Source: JAIQFF01 sp963795245
Lineage (GTDB): Bacteria; Acidobacteriota; Terriglobia; Terriglobales; Acidobacteriaceae
Assembly (NCBI GenBank): GCA_963795245.1
Contig: CAWCHA010000005.1
Location: forward strand, 1,178,001 to 1,242,000
Direction of reading: 5' to 3'
DNA length: 64,000 bases
Shown: piece by piece, positions 8,330 to 15,811 of the stretch
How positions within the stretch are numbered: the stretch's first letter is position 1
Layout of the letters: every line of letters starts with the position of its first letter
Translations under genes and position numbers: made by a program
Notes under the pieces: model-generated
Told to the model about the DNA's origin: nothing
Seen by the model: only the letters and a program-made list of their open reading frames with translations
Database searches by the model: none

Positions 8330-8503
8330 TTGACTCGACAATCCATTCGCTCTGTCGCTGTGCGAAACTGCCTTCTGATCGCCTCAGGGACCGCATTGCT
8401 GTTTTCGAATGTCAGTCACTCTCAAACCACCACAAGTACAGTCCCGACGTTTACCTCGCGATCGGAACTGGTCACGGTACCAGTCATTGTCACAGACGGT
8501 TAA
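8330..8503 (+). pseudogene. Relic: N-terminus of a VWFA-related acidobacterial domain protein
   Basis: A 57-codon reading frame from a TTG at 8330 to a TAA at 8501-8503. It has a signal-peptide-like segment (VRNCLLIASGTALLFS) and then TFTSRSELVTVPVIVTDG. In the secreted VWFA-related acidobacterial domain family (TIGR03436 type), the segment TFxSRSELVxVPVxVxD stands just before the VWA domain. Here the protein stops exactly at that point. The stop lies six bases before the end of the convergent gamma-glutamyltransferase gene, so the body of the gene appears to have been deleted. There is no good ribosome binding site. It is read as a truncated remnant and is unlikely to be functional. Confidence 0.55.
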
Positions 8504-8508
8504 CAGTT

Positions 8509-10191
8509 TTAGTGCACCGGCACCGGCTCGGGTTCCGCCGACCCATCGGTCCGCGGATCGGAACCCGCAAAGTTCACATTGGTTTTGGAATTGTGCAGCA
8601 CTGCCTGGCCTCGGCCCATCTTGGTTGAATATTCTTTCCTCACATTGAACTTGTGCCCCTTCTGTTCCAGTTCTTTCAGGGTTTCCGCGGGCACTCGCGA
8701 TTCGATCACGATGTCACAACCAATTCCCTGCTCAGTCGGATGCACGGTGAAGCGCGGCTCGGAGAGCGCTGCCTGAATATTCATTCCGTAGTCGACAAAG
8801 TTCGACACAAACTGAGCATGCGCCAGCGGCTGATTGGCTCCGCCCATGATGCCGAATCCGATGTGCGTGTCCCCCTGCTCCATGAACGCGGGGATAATCG
8901 TGTGAAATGGCCGCTTGCGCGGAGCCAGCGCGTTGGGACTGCTGGGATCGAGGACGAACAATCCACCGCGGTCGTGCAACATAAAACCGCGTCCCTTTAC
9001 GGCGATTCCTGAGCCAAAGGCTTCATAAAGGCTCTGGATCAGCGAGACGATATTCCCTTCCCGATCGACCACGGCCAGATAGGTGGTGTCGCTTCTGGCA
9101 GGAGAGCCGCTTGCGGGCGTGCAATTCGCCTTATCGGGATTGATCAGCGTTGCCCGCTGCTTGGCGTAGTCGTCCGCGAGCAAACCCTTCACCGGCACTT
9201 TGGCGAAACGCGGATCGGCGTTGTAGCGATACAAATCGCTGTAAGCCAGCTTCATGGCCTCAATGCGGTTATGCAGTTCCATGGGCGCCAGCGGGCCGGC
9301 CTTGTCCGCCTGAAGGTTGCTCATGATATTCAGCATTTCCAGGGCGGCCATCCCTTGTCCGTTGGGCGGCAGTTCGTATATCTTCCAGCCGCGGTAGGTG
9401 GTCGAAATCGGTTCCACCCACTCGGCAGAGAAGTCCGCCAGATCGTCGGCCTGCATGGTCCCGCCCAGTTCCGCAGACGTACTCAGAATGGATTGCGCAA
9501 TTTCTCCGCGATAGTAGGCATCGCGTCCCCCTTCCGCCAGCAGCTGCAATGTCTTGCCCAGATCCGGATTGGCAAACATCTGGCCCAGCTCTGGAACTTT
9601 TCCACCGGGCATGAAAACCCGTTCTGCCTCAGGCGTTTGTTTCAGAGTTATGGACGCGTCCTCCCAGAATTCATGAATCAATTCGGGGACAGGATATCCA
9701 TGCTCGGCGTAATAAATCGCCGGCGTGAAGAGATCTCTCCAGGGAAGTCTTCCAAAACGCGCATGGCCTTTGGCCCAGCCCTCCACGGCTCCCGGGACGG
9801 TGACGCTATCGATGCCGGACTGCGGCATTTCCAGATTGCCCTTCTGCTTCAAATGTTCAATTGACTGGCCGCGCGGCGCCCATCCGCTGGCGTTCAATCC
9901 ATACAGCTTGCCCGTCTTGGCGTCCCAATAGAGCAGAAACAGATCGCCGCCGATGCCGTTCATCATGGGCTCGGTGACGCCGAGTACGGCATTCGCGGCA
10001 ATCGCCGCGTCCATGGCCGAACCGCCGCGAGCCAGAATCTGCGCTCCGGCCTGCGAAGCCAGGGTGTGGCTCGTGGCTACGATGCCACCGTCGGTAACGA
10101 CCATCGACCGGGCGTAGGAGCGATCCTGGGCGTGGAAAACGGTGGGCAGCAAACTGAACAAAATGATGAGGGCCTGGGTCCGAAGTCTCAT
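8509..10191 (-). CDS. ggt: Gamma-glutamyltransferase (glutathione hydrolase), 560 aa
   Basis: A periplasmic Ntn-hydrolase that cleaves or transfers the gamma-glutamyl group of glutathione. The signal peptide covers about residues 1-22 (ending FHAQ). The precursor is expected to cleave itself before the catalytic threonine, Thr369 in SDTTYLAVVD, giving a large and a small subunit. Other family motifs are TEPMMNGIGGDLF in the large subunit, PPNGQGMAALEMLNIM, and GSGIAVKGRGFMLHDRGG and GIMGGANQPLAH in the small subunit. In Escherichia coli GGT the loop before the catalytic Thr ends SNQTTHYS, matching the position here. Length is normal. It is a single gene, not part of an operon. Confidence 0.93.
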   Translation of the reverse strand: MRLRTQALIILFSLLPTVFHAQDRSYARSMVVTDGGIVATSHTLASQAGAQILARGGSAMDAAIAANAVLGVTEPMMNGIGGDLFLLYWDAKTGKLYGLNASGWAPRGQSIEHLKQKGNLEMPQSGIDSVTVPGAVEGWAKGHARFGRLPWRDLFTPAIYYAEHGYPVPELIHEFWEDASITLKQTPEAERVFMPGGKVPELGQMFANPDLGKTLQLLAEGGRDAYYRGEIAQSILSTSAELGGTMQADDLADFSAEWVEPISTTYRGWKIYELPPNGQGMAALEMLNIMSNLQADKAGPLAPMELHNRIEAMKLAYSDLYRYNADPRFAKVPVKGLLADDYAKQRATLINPDKANCTPASGSPARSDTTYLAVVDREGNIVSLIQSLYEAFGSGIAVKGRGFMLHDRGGLFVLDPSSPNALAPRKRPFHTIIPAFMEQGDTHIGFGIMGGANQPLAHAQFVSNFVDYGMNIQAALSEPRFTVHPTEQGIGCDIVIESRVPAETLKELEQKGHKFNVRKEYSTKMGRGQAVLHNSKTNVNFAGSDPRTDGSAEPEPVPVH

Positions 10192-10335
10192 GGCGGGAGA
10201 ATTATAGATGACCGGCCAATTGTTCTTCTGGATTCATCCCGCAAGCCCTTGAAACTGCGGTTTTAAGGTTGGCTTCAGAAAACAACTTTCTGCCCATGCG
10301 GGGTTTAATCATTGTGAGGAATGGAGGGTGCTGAA

Positions 10336-10656
10336 ATGAAATCGCTAAAGAAAACCGCACTTTCACTTTTTGGACTTGCAGCGATGCTGCTCTGTTTCAA
10401 TCCGCCGCCGGCTCACGCTGGAGTGGTGGTTTCGTTCGGGTCGGCTTATCCGCGTCCGGTTTATGTTCGTCCCTATCCGTACCGGTACGTTGCGCCTGCG
10501 CCTTATGTCGCTTACCGGCCCGATCCTTACTTCTACGCGCCGACGTATGTTCGTCCGGGCTGGGGATATCGGCCGGGCTTCTACGCGGCCCCGCGTTACG
10601 TTCCGCGATATGAGCACCGTGTGTTCGTGGAACGCCGACCGTACTGGCGGCGGTAA
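10336..10656 (+). CDS. Small secreted Tyr/Pro/Arg-rich protein, 106 aa
   Basis: A signal peptide (about residues 1-28, ending PPAHAG) is followed by a mature part made almost entirely of Tyr, Pro, Arg, Val and Ala in short repeats such as RPVYVRPYPYRYV, YVAYRPDPYFYAP and YVPRYEHRVFVE. This is low-complexity cell-envelope material of the kind often annotated as YXWGXW-type or hypothetical exported protein. No enzyme motif is present. The ATG at 10336 has GGAGGG seven bases upstream; the in-frame ATG at 10321 lacks one. It probably lies in the periplasm or on the surface. The function is unknown. Confidence 0.75.
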   Translation: MKSLKKTALSLFGLAAMLLCFNPPPAHAGVVVSFGSAYPRPVYVRPYPYRYVAPAPYVAYRPDPYFYAPTYVRPGWGYRPGFYAAPRYVPRYEHRVFVERRPYWRR

Positions 10657-10666
10657 TAGTTCTCAA

Positions 10667-10816
10667 TTGACGCGGCGCCAGCCGCGCCGTCCCGCCCTTC
10701 GCCTCCACGGCGGAGGGCGGGCCGCACGTAGGCTAGCTCTCAGCTGTCAGTTGCTCAGCTCCAGCTGTCAGCTCAAATCCTTGGCGGGGTCATCCTGAAC
10801 GAACTGAAGGATCTGG
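10667..10816. repeat. Composite intergenic repeat: GC palindrome, iterated word, TCATCCTGAG copy
   Basis: Three unlike repeat units stand side by side. They are a GC palindrome (GCGGCGCCAGCCGCGCC, then CGCCCTTCGCC against GGCGGAGGGCG), an iterated CAGCTGTCAG word (10735-10773), and a TCATCCTGA..GAAGGATCT unit (10790-10814). Similar units occur separately elsewhere in the window, so insertion of one element next to another is the simple reading. Confidence 0.6.
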
Positions 10817-11112
10817 CATGCATAGCAACTGCATCAAACGGGGTTTCCGTGACCGGGGGACCATGACGCTCACATGACTGACCCGAATCGTTGCCTTTTC
10901 GAGCGTCGGCTCCGCCAATCGAAACAGCAAAAAGACTGGCCTCGTCGCCTTACAGCCTCTGTGAGCGTCCCCTGACGCTGTTCATCTTCGGTCGGTCTAC
11001 TCCAACAGCCTTCAGTAGATGCGTTCAGGCTCTGACGGGTGGTCAGACAGGCATAACTTCGGCGACGGAAAAGTCGTACACTTCCGGGAACCCACGTTTA
11101 GGATCCTGATCG
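10817..11112. other. Gap with no recognisable gene
   Basis: About 300 bases between the repeats and the acetyltransferase. Short open frames exist on both strands but none has a ribosome binding site, a family motif or plausible composition. No RNA gene is recognised. The promoter of the acetyltransferase presumably lies in the last part. Confidence 0.5.
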
Positions 11113-11685
11113 ATGAATATCCGGATTCGCCCGGCGGTTTCTGCAGATATTCCCGTATTGCGCCAATTGATCGATGCCTCGGTTCGAGGGTTGCAATCTC
11201 GCGACTACACACGCGCGCAGATTGAGAGCGCGCTGGCAACCGTGTACGGGGTAGACAGTCAACTCATCGCGGATGGCACTTATTTTGTGGCCGAGGCTGA
11301 GACCGAGGAGGATGGCTGCGCGGTTGAGCCCATCCTGGCGCTCGCAGGCTGCGGCGGCTGGAGCAAACGAAAAACTCTCTACGGAGGCGATCAGTGGACG
11401 GACCGTGAGGCCGCGTTACTCGATCCGCAATATGACGCTGCCAAGATTCGTGCTTTTTTTATTCATCCATCGTGGGCTCGACGCGGGATCGGCTCCTTAA
11501 TCCTTGAAGCCTGCGAGAATGCCGCTGTGGCTGCCGGCTTCACTCGCTTCGAGATGGGAGCTACCCTGACCGGAGTTCCGCTCTATAAGGCGCGTGGATA
11601 TGTCGTGCTGGAGAATCTCGAGGTGCCGCTGGCCAACGGCGTATCCCTGCCCATTGTTCGCATGGAGAAGCGGATCTCGAACTAG
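11113..11685 (+). CDS. GNAT family N-acetyltransferase, 190 aa
   Basis: A GCN5-related acetyltransferase. The acetyl-CoA binding motif A region is visible as IRAFFIHPSWARRGIGSLIL, with the R/Q-x-x-G-x-G/A pattern as RRGIGS, followed by a helix and MGATLTGVPLYKARGY. This order (beta-4, pyrophosphate loop, then PLYKARGYVV) is typical of small GNAT enzymes acting on amino acids, polyamines or antibiotics. The N-terminal IRPAVSADIPVLRQLI is the usual first strand and helix. The substrate is unknown. It starts at the ATG at 11113 in a good context and stands alone, convergent with the flavoprotein gene downstream (15-bp gap). Confidence 0.88.
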   Translation: MNIRIRPAVSADIPVLRQLIDASVRGLQSRDYTRAQIESALATVYGVDSQLIADGTYFVAEAETEEDGCAVEPILALAGCGGWSKRKTLYGGDQWTDREAALLDPQYDAAKIRAFFIHPSWARRGIGSLILEACENAAVAAGFTRFEMGATLTGVPLYKARGYVVLENLEVPLANGVSLPIVRMEKRISN

Positions 11686-11699
11686 ATCCCGCAGCAGGT

Positions 11700-12935
11700 C
11701 TACGGCGCCGTCGCTTCTGGTGTTTTCACATGCTCGGGACGGAATCCAAGTCCAACCACTCGCGCAGGAATGCGTTGCAAAAACGTCCACCGGTCCAACA
11801 GTTTTGCCGGCCACGGAGCCGTAAACGGCTTGGTGCTGCCCAACACTCGTCGGATTACGTTGTTTTGTACAATCAGTTGCATCCGCTGCGTGAGCCGAGT
11901 CGGAAAGCTTCTTCGGGTTTGTACCGCCTGGAGGTCGCCCTGATCGACAGTTCCCTGCCTCAGCCTTTCGCCTAAAATGTTCGCCGTCGCCACCGCATCC
12001 TGAATTGCGAGATTGATGCCCACACCGCCGATCGGCGACATGGCGTGAGCGGCATCGCCGATGCACAATAGTCCGGGACGGAACCAGCGGCGCAAGCGAT
12101 CCACGGCCACGGTGAGTAGCTTGATGTCATCCCAATTTCGCAGTTCATCTACGCGGTTCGCCAGAAACGGGGCCAACCGAACCAATTCCTGACGAAAAGC
12201 TGGAAGGCCCTGCTGGCGAAGTTCGTCGGCCTTCCCCTTCGGGATCACGTACGCCATCTGCCAATACTCTTCGCGATTGAGAAAAACCAGAATTTTCCCG
12301 GCGTCGAAACGGCCGAAGGTTTGATCGGGATCGGTGCGATGGCGGCTCATTCGCATCCAGAACACGTCCATGGGCGCACCGAGATTGAGCACTTCCAGGC
12401 CGGCACGTTCACGCACGGTCGAGCCGCGTCCGTCGGCTCCGACCGTCAGGTCTGCCTGAATTTCCAAATCTCCACCGGGGGTATGCGCCAGCACGCCAGC
12501 CACGCGCCCATCTTCTTCAATCAGTTCGCTGACCTCAGCCTGCATCCTCAGATGAAACGACGGATACTTCGCCGCCCTCTCGGAGATGAAATTCAAAAAA
12601 TCCCACTGCGGCATGAGGCCCAGGAATTTGGAGTGGGTAGGCAGATGTGTAAAATCCGCCAGCCGGACGGTATCGTTCCCGATCTGTCCTGCCAGGTGGC
12701 GCACTTCCTGGTGGGGACGCTTGAGAAAATCGTCGAGAATACCCAACTCATACATGATCTCGAGCGTGGAGGGATGAATCGTATCGCCGCGGAAGTCGCG
12801 CAGAAAATCGGCGTGCTTTTCCAGCACTACAACATCTACACCCATGCGTGCCAGCAAAAACCCGAGCATCATGCCGGCGGGACCGCCTCCGGCGACACAG
12901 CATTGGGTACGCAGGGTCTCAACCATGCGAGCCAT
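11700..12935 (-). CDS. FAD-dependent aromatic-ring-type monooxygenase (PHBH/UbiH fold), 411 aa
   Basis: A flavoprotein hydroxylase of the p-hydroxybenzoate hydroxylase/UbiH superfamily. The N-terminal ADP-binding motif is CVAGGGPAGMMLGFLLA followed by VVVLEKH. The conserved DG motif is LTVGADGRGSTVRERAG, and the FAD ribityl-binding motif is GDAAHAMSPIGGVGINLAI. The frame starts at 12935, but an in-frame ATG at 12926 (MVETLRTQC) is equally possible. Such enzymes hydroxylate aromatic or quinone substrates with NAD(P)H and oxygen. The substrate cannot be inferred because no aromatic-degradation genes are adjacent. Length is typical. It is a single gene. Confidence 0.87.
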   Translation of the reverse strand: MARMVETLRTQCCVAGGGPAGMMLGFLLARMGVDVVVLEKHADFLRDFRGDTIHPSTLEIMYELGILDDFLKRPHQEVRHLAGQIGNDTVRLADFTHLPTHSKFLGLMPQWDFLNFISERAAKYPSFHLRMQAEVSELIEEDGRVAGVLAHTPGGDLEIQADLTVGADGRGSTVRERAGLEVLNLGAPMDVFWMRMSRHRTDPDQTFGRFDAGKILVFLNREEYWQMAYVIPKGKADELRQQGLPAFRQELVRLAPFLANRVDELRNWDDIKLLTVAVDRLRRWFRPGLLCIGDAAHAMSPIGGVGINLAIQDAVATANILGERLRQGTVDQGDLQAVQTRRSFPTRLTQRMQLIVQNNVIRRVLGSTKPFTAPWPAKLLDRWTFLQRIPARVVGLGFRPEHVKTPEATAP

Positions 12936-12947
12936 CTTAGTTGAAAA

Positions 12948-13040
12948 GTCGTCAGTCTTCGATCGTCAGTCGTCGGTCGCCAGTCGTCGGCACAAACCTT
13001 GGCGCGATGAAAGCGCTGAAGATTGAAGATTGAAGATTTC
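12948..13040. repeat. Iterated-word repeat (family D, words GTCGTCAG and TTGAAGA)
   Basis: GTCAGTCGTCGGTCGCCAG and neighbours reiterate an 8-base word (GTCGTCAG). About 30 bases on, a second short tandem of TTGAAGAT is at 13018-13040. It lies upstream of the flavoprotein gene start. Confidence 0.55.
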
Positions 13041-13074
13041 AACCGCAACTAGTGGGCACTGAGAATTGAAGCCA

Positions 13075-13248
13075 GGTAAGGGGGTGTCGCCGGAAATAGA
13101 AAAGGCCGTGACATTGGTTATGCTCTAGCCGCCAGCTCCTGCGAGGAAGCTTAACGGCGTGGACGCATGCACCATCACGGCCCTTGATGTGATCGCTGCT
13201 TTCGCAGTTCCTAACCCCAACTGCCCCTCGCAGGGCCGTCGGTTTTTT
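13075..13248 (+). ncRNA. Candidate structured RNA, possibly 6S RNA (ssrS)-like
   Basis: This gene-free stretch folds into a long interrupted hairpin: GGCCGTGA (13104) with TCACGGCC, GGT with ACC, ATGC with GCAT, AGCCG with CGGC, and AGCTCC with GGAAGCT at the tip. A T6 run ends it at about 13248. The apical part GCGAGGAAGCTTAACGGCG resembles the end-loop segment of 6S RNA, which reads GAGAAGCCTTAAAACTGCG in E. coli. The following GGACGCATGCACC falls where 6S has its 3' central-bubble strand. 6S RNA binds RNA polymerase and mimics an open promoter. The closing stem is not clear, so the identity is tentative. Structure without a known family is the fallback reading. Confidence 0.4.
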
Positions 13249-13269
13249 CGGGTTCGGTCGCCTTCCAGG

Positions 13270-13407
13270 TTACCCCTTCCGGCGGATCACTCGGCCTACT
13301 TCAGACTGGCTAAGTTTTAATTTGAGCCAGCCCTTTCGGCCGTCGACGTTTGCGAAGTTAAACGCTACACCGGTGAATGTCAACGCCGGTTTTGTGTGCA
13401 ATCCCAT
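13270..13407 (-). CDS. Candidate small basic protein, 45 aa
   Basis: An ATG at 13407 with AGGAT eight bases upstream opens a 45-codon frame with reasonable codon choice, ending in TAA at 13270-13272. The product has a hydrophobic N-terminal half (PALTFTGVAFNFANVDG) and a basic tail (WLKLKLSQSEVGRVIRRKG). It matches no family I recognise. An open frame this short can occur by chance. Part of the same DNA could belong to a structured element, since CTGGCT and AGCCAG form a hairpin inside it. Listed as possible only. Confidence 0.25.
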   Translation of the reverse strand: MGLHTKPALTFTGVAFNFANVDGRKGWLKLKLSQSEVGRVIRRKG

Positions 13408-13619
13408 ATTTTTATCCTGTGCAAATCGAAAATTGTAGTTCCTTGAATCGGCAATGCTTTATCGGTTTCCGGTTTTCACTGAATCCTGTTTTCCACAAAG
13501 TGTTGCACAGCAGGAATCGGGTGTTGCAAGCGTTCGCAATAAACTCCTTGACGCAAAGAGCGTTCTGACGCATGTTGAAGTCAACCGAAAGAGGAAAAAG
13601 AGGACAAACGGAAAGCTGC

Positions 13620-14051
13620 ATGTCTGACCTCGTAGCCTACGTGGACGGCGGATCTCTGGGAAATCCGGGGCCCTCCGGTATTGGCGTCGTGATCGAAGGT
13701 TCGGCCAGCGGAACCATTCGCATCGCCCGCTGGATTGGCCGTCAGGATAACAACGTAGCCGAGTATGTTGCCTTGCTCGAGGCCTTGCAGTGCGCGAAAT
13801 CGCTGCAAGCGCGTGCCCTGCACGTGTATTCCGACTCCCAGGTGGTGGTCCGCCAGATGCGGGGCGAATACGCATGCCGCAGCCCGCGTCTCTATTCCCT
13901 GCACTGGATCTGCCGCAAGCTGGCTCGTTCCTTCAAGTTTTCCATCACCCATGTGCCTCGCGAGCGCAATGCCGAAGCCAACGATTTGGCGAATTCAGCC
14001 GTCCGCAAGCAAATCTCATTAAAGACGCCGGCACCTCCACGGTCAGCGTAG
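13620..14051 (+). CDS. Ribonuclease HI-like protein, 143 aa
   Basis: A single-domain RNase H fold protein of the compact prokaryotic RNase HI type. It would cut the RNA strand of RNA:DNA hybrids in the cytoplasm. All catalytic carboxylates are visible: Asp9 in AYVDGGSLGNPG, Glu in NVAEYVALLEAL, Asp in HVYSDSQVVV, and the last Asp in RNAEANDLANSAVR. The four-acid D-E-D-D set is intact, so the enzyme should be active. The frame opens at 13572 (MLKSTERGKRG), but the ATG at 13620 gives the usual short N-terminus before the first strand. Neither start has a strong ribosome binding site. The neighbours give no further clue. Confidence 0.85.
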   Translation: MSDLVAYVDGGSLGNPGPSGIGVVIEGSASGTIRIARWIGRQDNNVAEYVALLEALQCAKSLQARALHVYSDSQVVVRQMRGEYACRSPRLYSLHWICRKLARSFKFSITHVPRERNAEANDLANSAVRKQISLKTPAPPRSA

Positions 14052-14170
14052 GCCCGGGTGCCCACACCCGCCCAGCCGCGTGAAGCGTGGCAGCGCCTTT
14101 TGATGGCAGAAGCTACAAACCAGAGGCGAGCTTCGCTCACCCGCCCGGACGAGGGCGTCCGGCCATACGT
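14047..14170. repeat. GC-rich palindromic element (family F)
   Basis: GTAGGCCCGGGTGCCCACACC at the left and CACCCGCCCGGACGAGGGCG, ending CCGGCCATAC, at the right form inverted arms around AGCGTGGCAG..AGCTTCGCTC. It lies between the RNase HI-like gene and purU. A related unit is at 31351-31455. Confidence 0.6.
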
Positions 14171-14241
14171 ATGCGCAGTAGGTTCTACGGGAGCACAGGT
14201 TGCGCCAATGTCTCCGCCTCTGCTAACTTTCAGCCTCGCCC

Positions 14242-15096
14242 ATGGCTGAAACTGTCACATTACTTGTGTCCTGTCCCGACCAGAAGGGACTGGTTTCAGG
14301 AATTTCAAACTTCATCTTCCGAAACGGCGGCAACATCCTCCAGTCGGACCAGTACACTGACGTCGAAGCTGGCATCTTTCTCGCGCGCTTCGAATTTCAC
14401 CTGGCTGGATTCCAGATTTCTTCCGATCAGATCGTGGAAAGCTTCCTCCCGCTGGCCCAGCAGTTTAATATGAGATTCGAAGTTCATTTCAGCGGCCACA
14501 AGCCCAAAGTGGCTCTCTTCGCCTCGCGCCTGCCGCACTGTCTCGAGGATCTTCTGCAACGCCAGCAACTCGGCGAGTTCAATGCTGAAATTGCCGTGGT
14601 GGTCAGCAACCATCCTGACGCCGGAGAGATTGCCACCCGCTATCGCGTCCCCTTCCTCCATTTTCCGATCACTCCGGAAACCAAGAAGCAGAACGAAGGC
14701 GAGGAGTTGCGCGAGTTGGAGTCACGCGGCGTGGAACTGATCGTGCTCGCCCGTTACATGCAGGTTCTCAGCGAGGATTTCATCTCCAACTACCCCAATC
14801 GCATCATCAATATTCATCATTCGTTTTTGCCCGCATTCGTCGGAGCGAAGCCCTACCATCAGGCTTTTCTGCGGGGAGTGAAGCTGATCGGCGCCACCGG
14901 CCATTATGTGACGATGAATCTCGATGAAGGGCCCATCATCGAGCAGGAAGTGGCGCGGGTGTCGCACCGCGATTCCATCGAAGACCTGATCAGAAAGGGA
15001 CGCGACCTGGAGCGCACAGTTCTCGGCCGTGCCGTCCGCCTGCATCTCTGCCATCGGGTGCTGACCTACGGCAACAAGACGGTCGTGTTCGATTGA
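14242..15096 (+). CDS. purU: Formyltetrahydrofolate deformylase, 284 aa
   Basis: Hydrolyses 10-formyl-tetrahydrofolate to formate and tetrahydrofolate, balancing one-carbon pools. An N-terminal ACT regulatory domain (about residues 1-85, starting LLVSCPDQKGLVSGI) precedes a formyltransferase-fold domain (about 90-284). Catalytic-core motifs are SNHPDAGEIA, LARYMQVLSEDF, NIHHSFLPAFVGAKPYHQAF with the Asn and His, and GATGHYVTMNLDEGPIIEQ with the Asp. The full PurU order and length are present. The ATG at 14242 begins directly with the ACT domain. The formate it releases is a plausible substrate for the formate dehydrogenase at 27-32 kb, though that link is only suggestive. Confidence 0.95.
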   Translation: MAETVTLLVSCPDQKGLVSGISNFIFRNGGNILQSDQYTDVEAGIFLARFEFHLAGFQISSDQIVESFLPLAQQFNMRFEVHFSGHKPKVALFASRLPHCLEDLLQRQQLGEFNAEIAVVVSNHPDAGEIATRYRVPFLHFPITPETKKQNEGEELRELESRGVELIVLARYMQVLSEDFISNYPNRIINIHHSFLPAFVGAKPYHQAFLRGVKLIGATGHYVTMNLDEGPIIEQEVARVSHRDSIEDLIRKGRDLERTVLGRAVRLHLCHRVLTYGNKTVVFD

Positions 15097-15320
15097 GGGG
15101 ATCCTGCCCTGCCTCTCCAAAAATGGCGTGACGAGGACGAAGCACCAACCCAGGTCACGACTTCGTACGGCCGCATCATCTCGTTGTCTTCGCGCTCCAG
15201 AATGTGGCAATGCCACACATACTTTCCCGGGAAGCCTTCGAATTTCGCGATGATCCGCGTCACCATGCCGGGATGCGCCTGCACAGCAGAGCCTTGGCCC
15301 TGCATTGCACTCCACACGCT
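15066..15320 (-). pseudogene. Relic: C-terminal end of a multicopper oxidase
   Basis: The minus strand encodes VQAHPGMVTRIIAKFEGFPG followed by KYVWHCHILEREDNEMMRPY. This is the last block of laccase/CotA-like multicopper oxidases, where HCHxxxHxxxxM binds the type 1/type 3 copper centre. The essential third His of that motif is Arg (ILERED instead of ILEHED). The upstream three cupredoxin domains are missing, and the reading frame runs on about 30 codons past the normal C-terminus, overlapping the end of purU by 31 bases. It is the remains of a gene and would not bind copper. Confidence 0.65.
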
Positions 15321-15482
15321 TCGGCGCTTCAAGCTCCTGAGGTACTTACAACCGAACTGGACCGTGAAAACAGGCGCAGGTACCGCAGCGGCTAAGCCGA
15401 CATACTCTGCCGCTTTTAATGAGCGCTGAAGCGCTGCTAAACCCTAACTCAAAAGTTTGAAGCGCTGAATCGGGATATTTGG

Positions 15483-15553
15483 TTGCCCCCCAGGGATTCG
15501 AACCCCGATAAGCAGATTCAGAATCTGCTGTCCTACCATTGAACGAGGGGGCA
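15483..15553 (-). tRNA. tRNA-Gln (anticodon CTG)
   Basis: On the minus strand the acceptor arm TGCCCCC pairs with GGGGGCA, discriminator A. The D arm region is GTTCAATGGTAGGAC. The anticodon stem GCAGA/TCTGC encloses the loop TTCTGAA, with anticodon CTG reading the Gln codon CAG. The T arm is GGGGTTCGAATCCCT. It starts with U as is usual for tRNA-Gln. CCA is not fully encoded (ACC follows). Confidence 0.93.
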
Positions 15554-15676
15554 ACTCACGGTGAGAACGCGGAAGGATCCGCCGCTTTTGATTCTATGGG
15601 GGCACGCCTCTACGGTCAACATTACGGATGTCAGGAGGGACCTGAATTTGTAACCCTCGTTCTTCCATGCGAACCC

Positions 15677-15782
15677 GTCATGCTGAGCTCGCGAAGCATC
15701 TGGTGCGGTGCGGACGGGAGAAGCCAGGTTTTGGGAGGGCACACGCAAGATCCTTCGAGACTAAAGTCCCTCGGGGTGACGC
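15677..15782. repeat. TCATCCTGAG-type inverted element (family A)
   Basis: GTCATGCTGAGCTCGCGAAG and CATCTGG at the left face AAGATCCTTCGAGACTAAAG and CCTCGGGGTGAC at the right. The ends are inverted copies of each other. Further copies are at 10790, 37738, 39199, 41354, 58483 and 62646. Confidence 0.65.
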
Positions 15783-15811
15783 CATGGACGCGAAGGATGG
15801 CTGAGCGTTGG

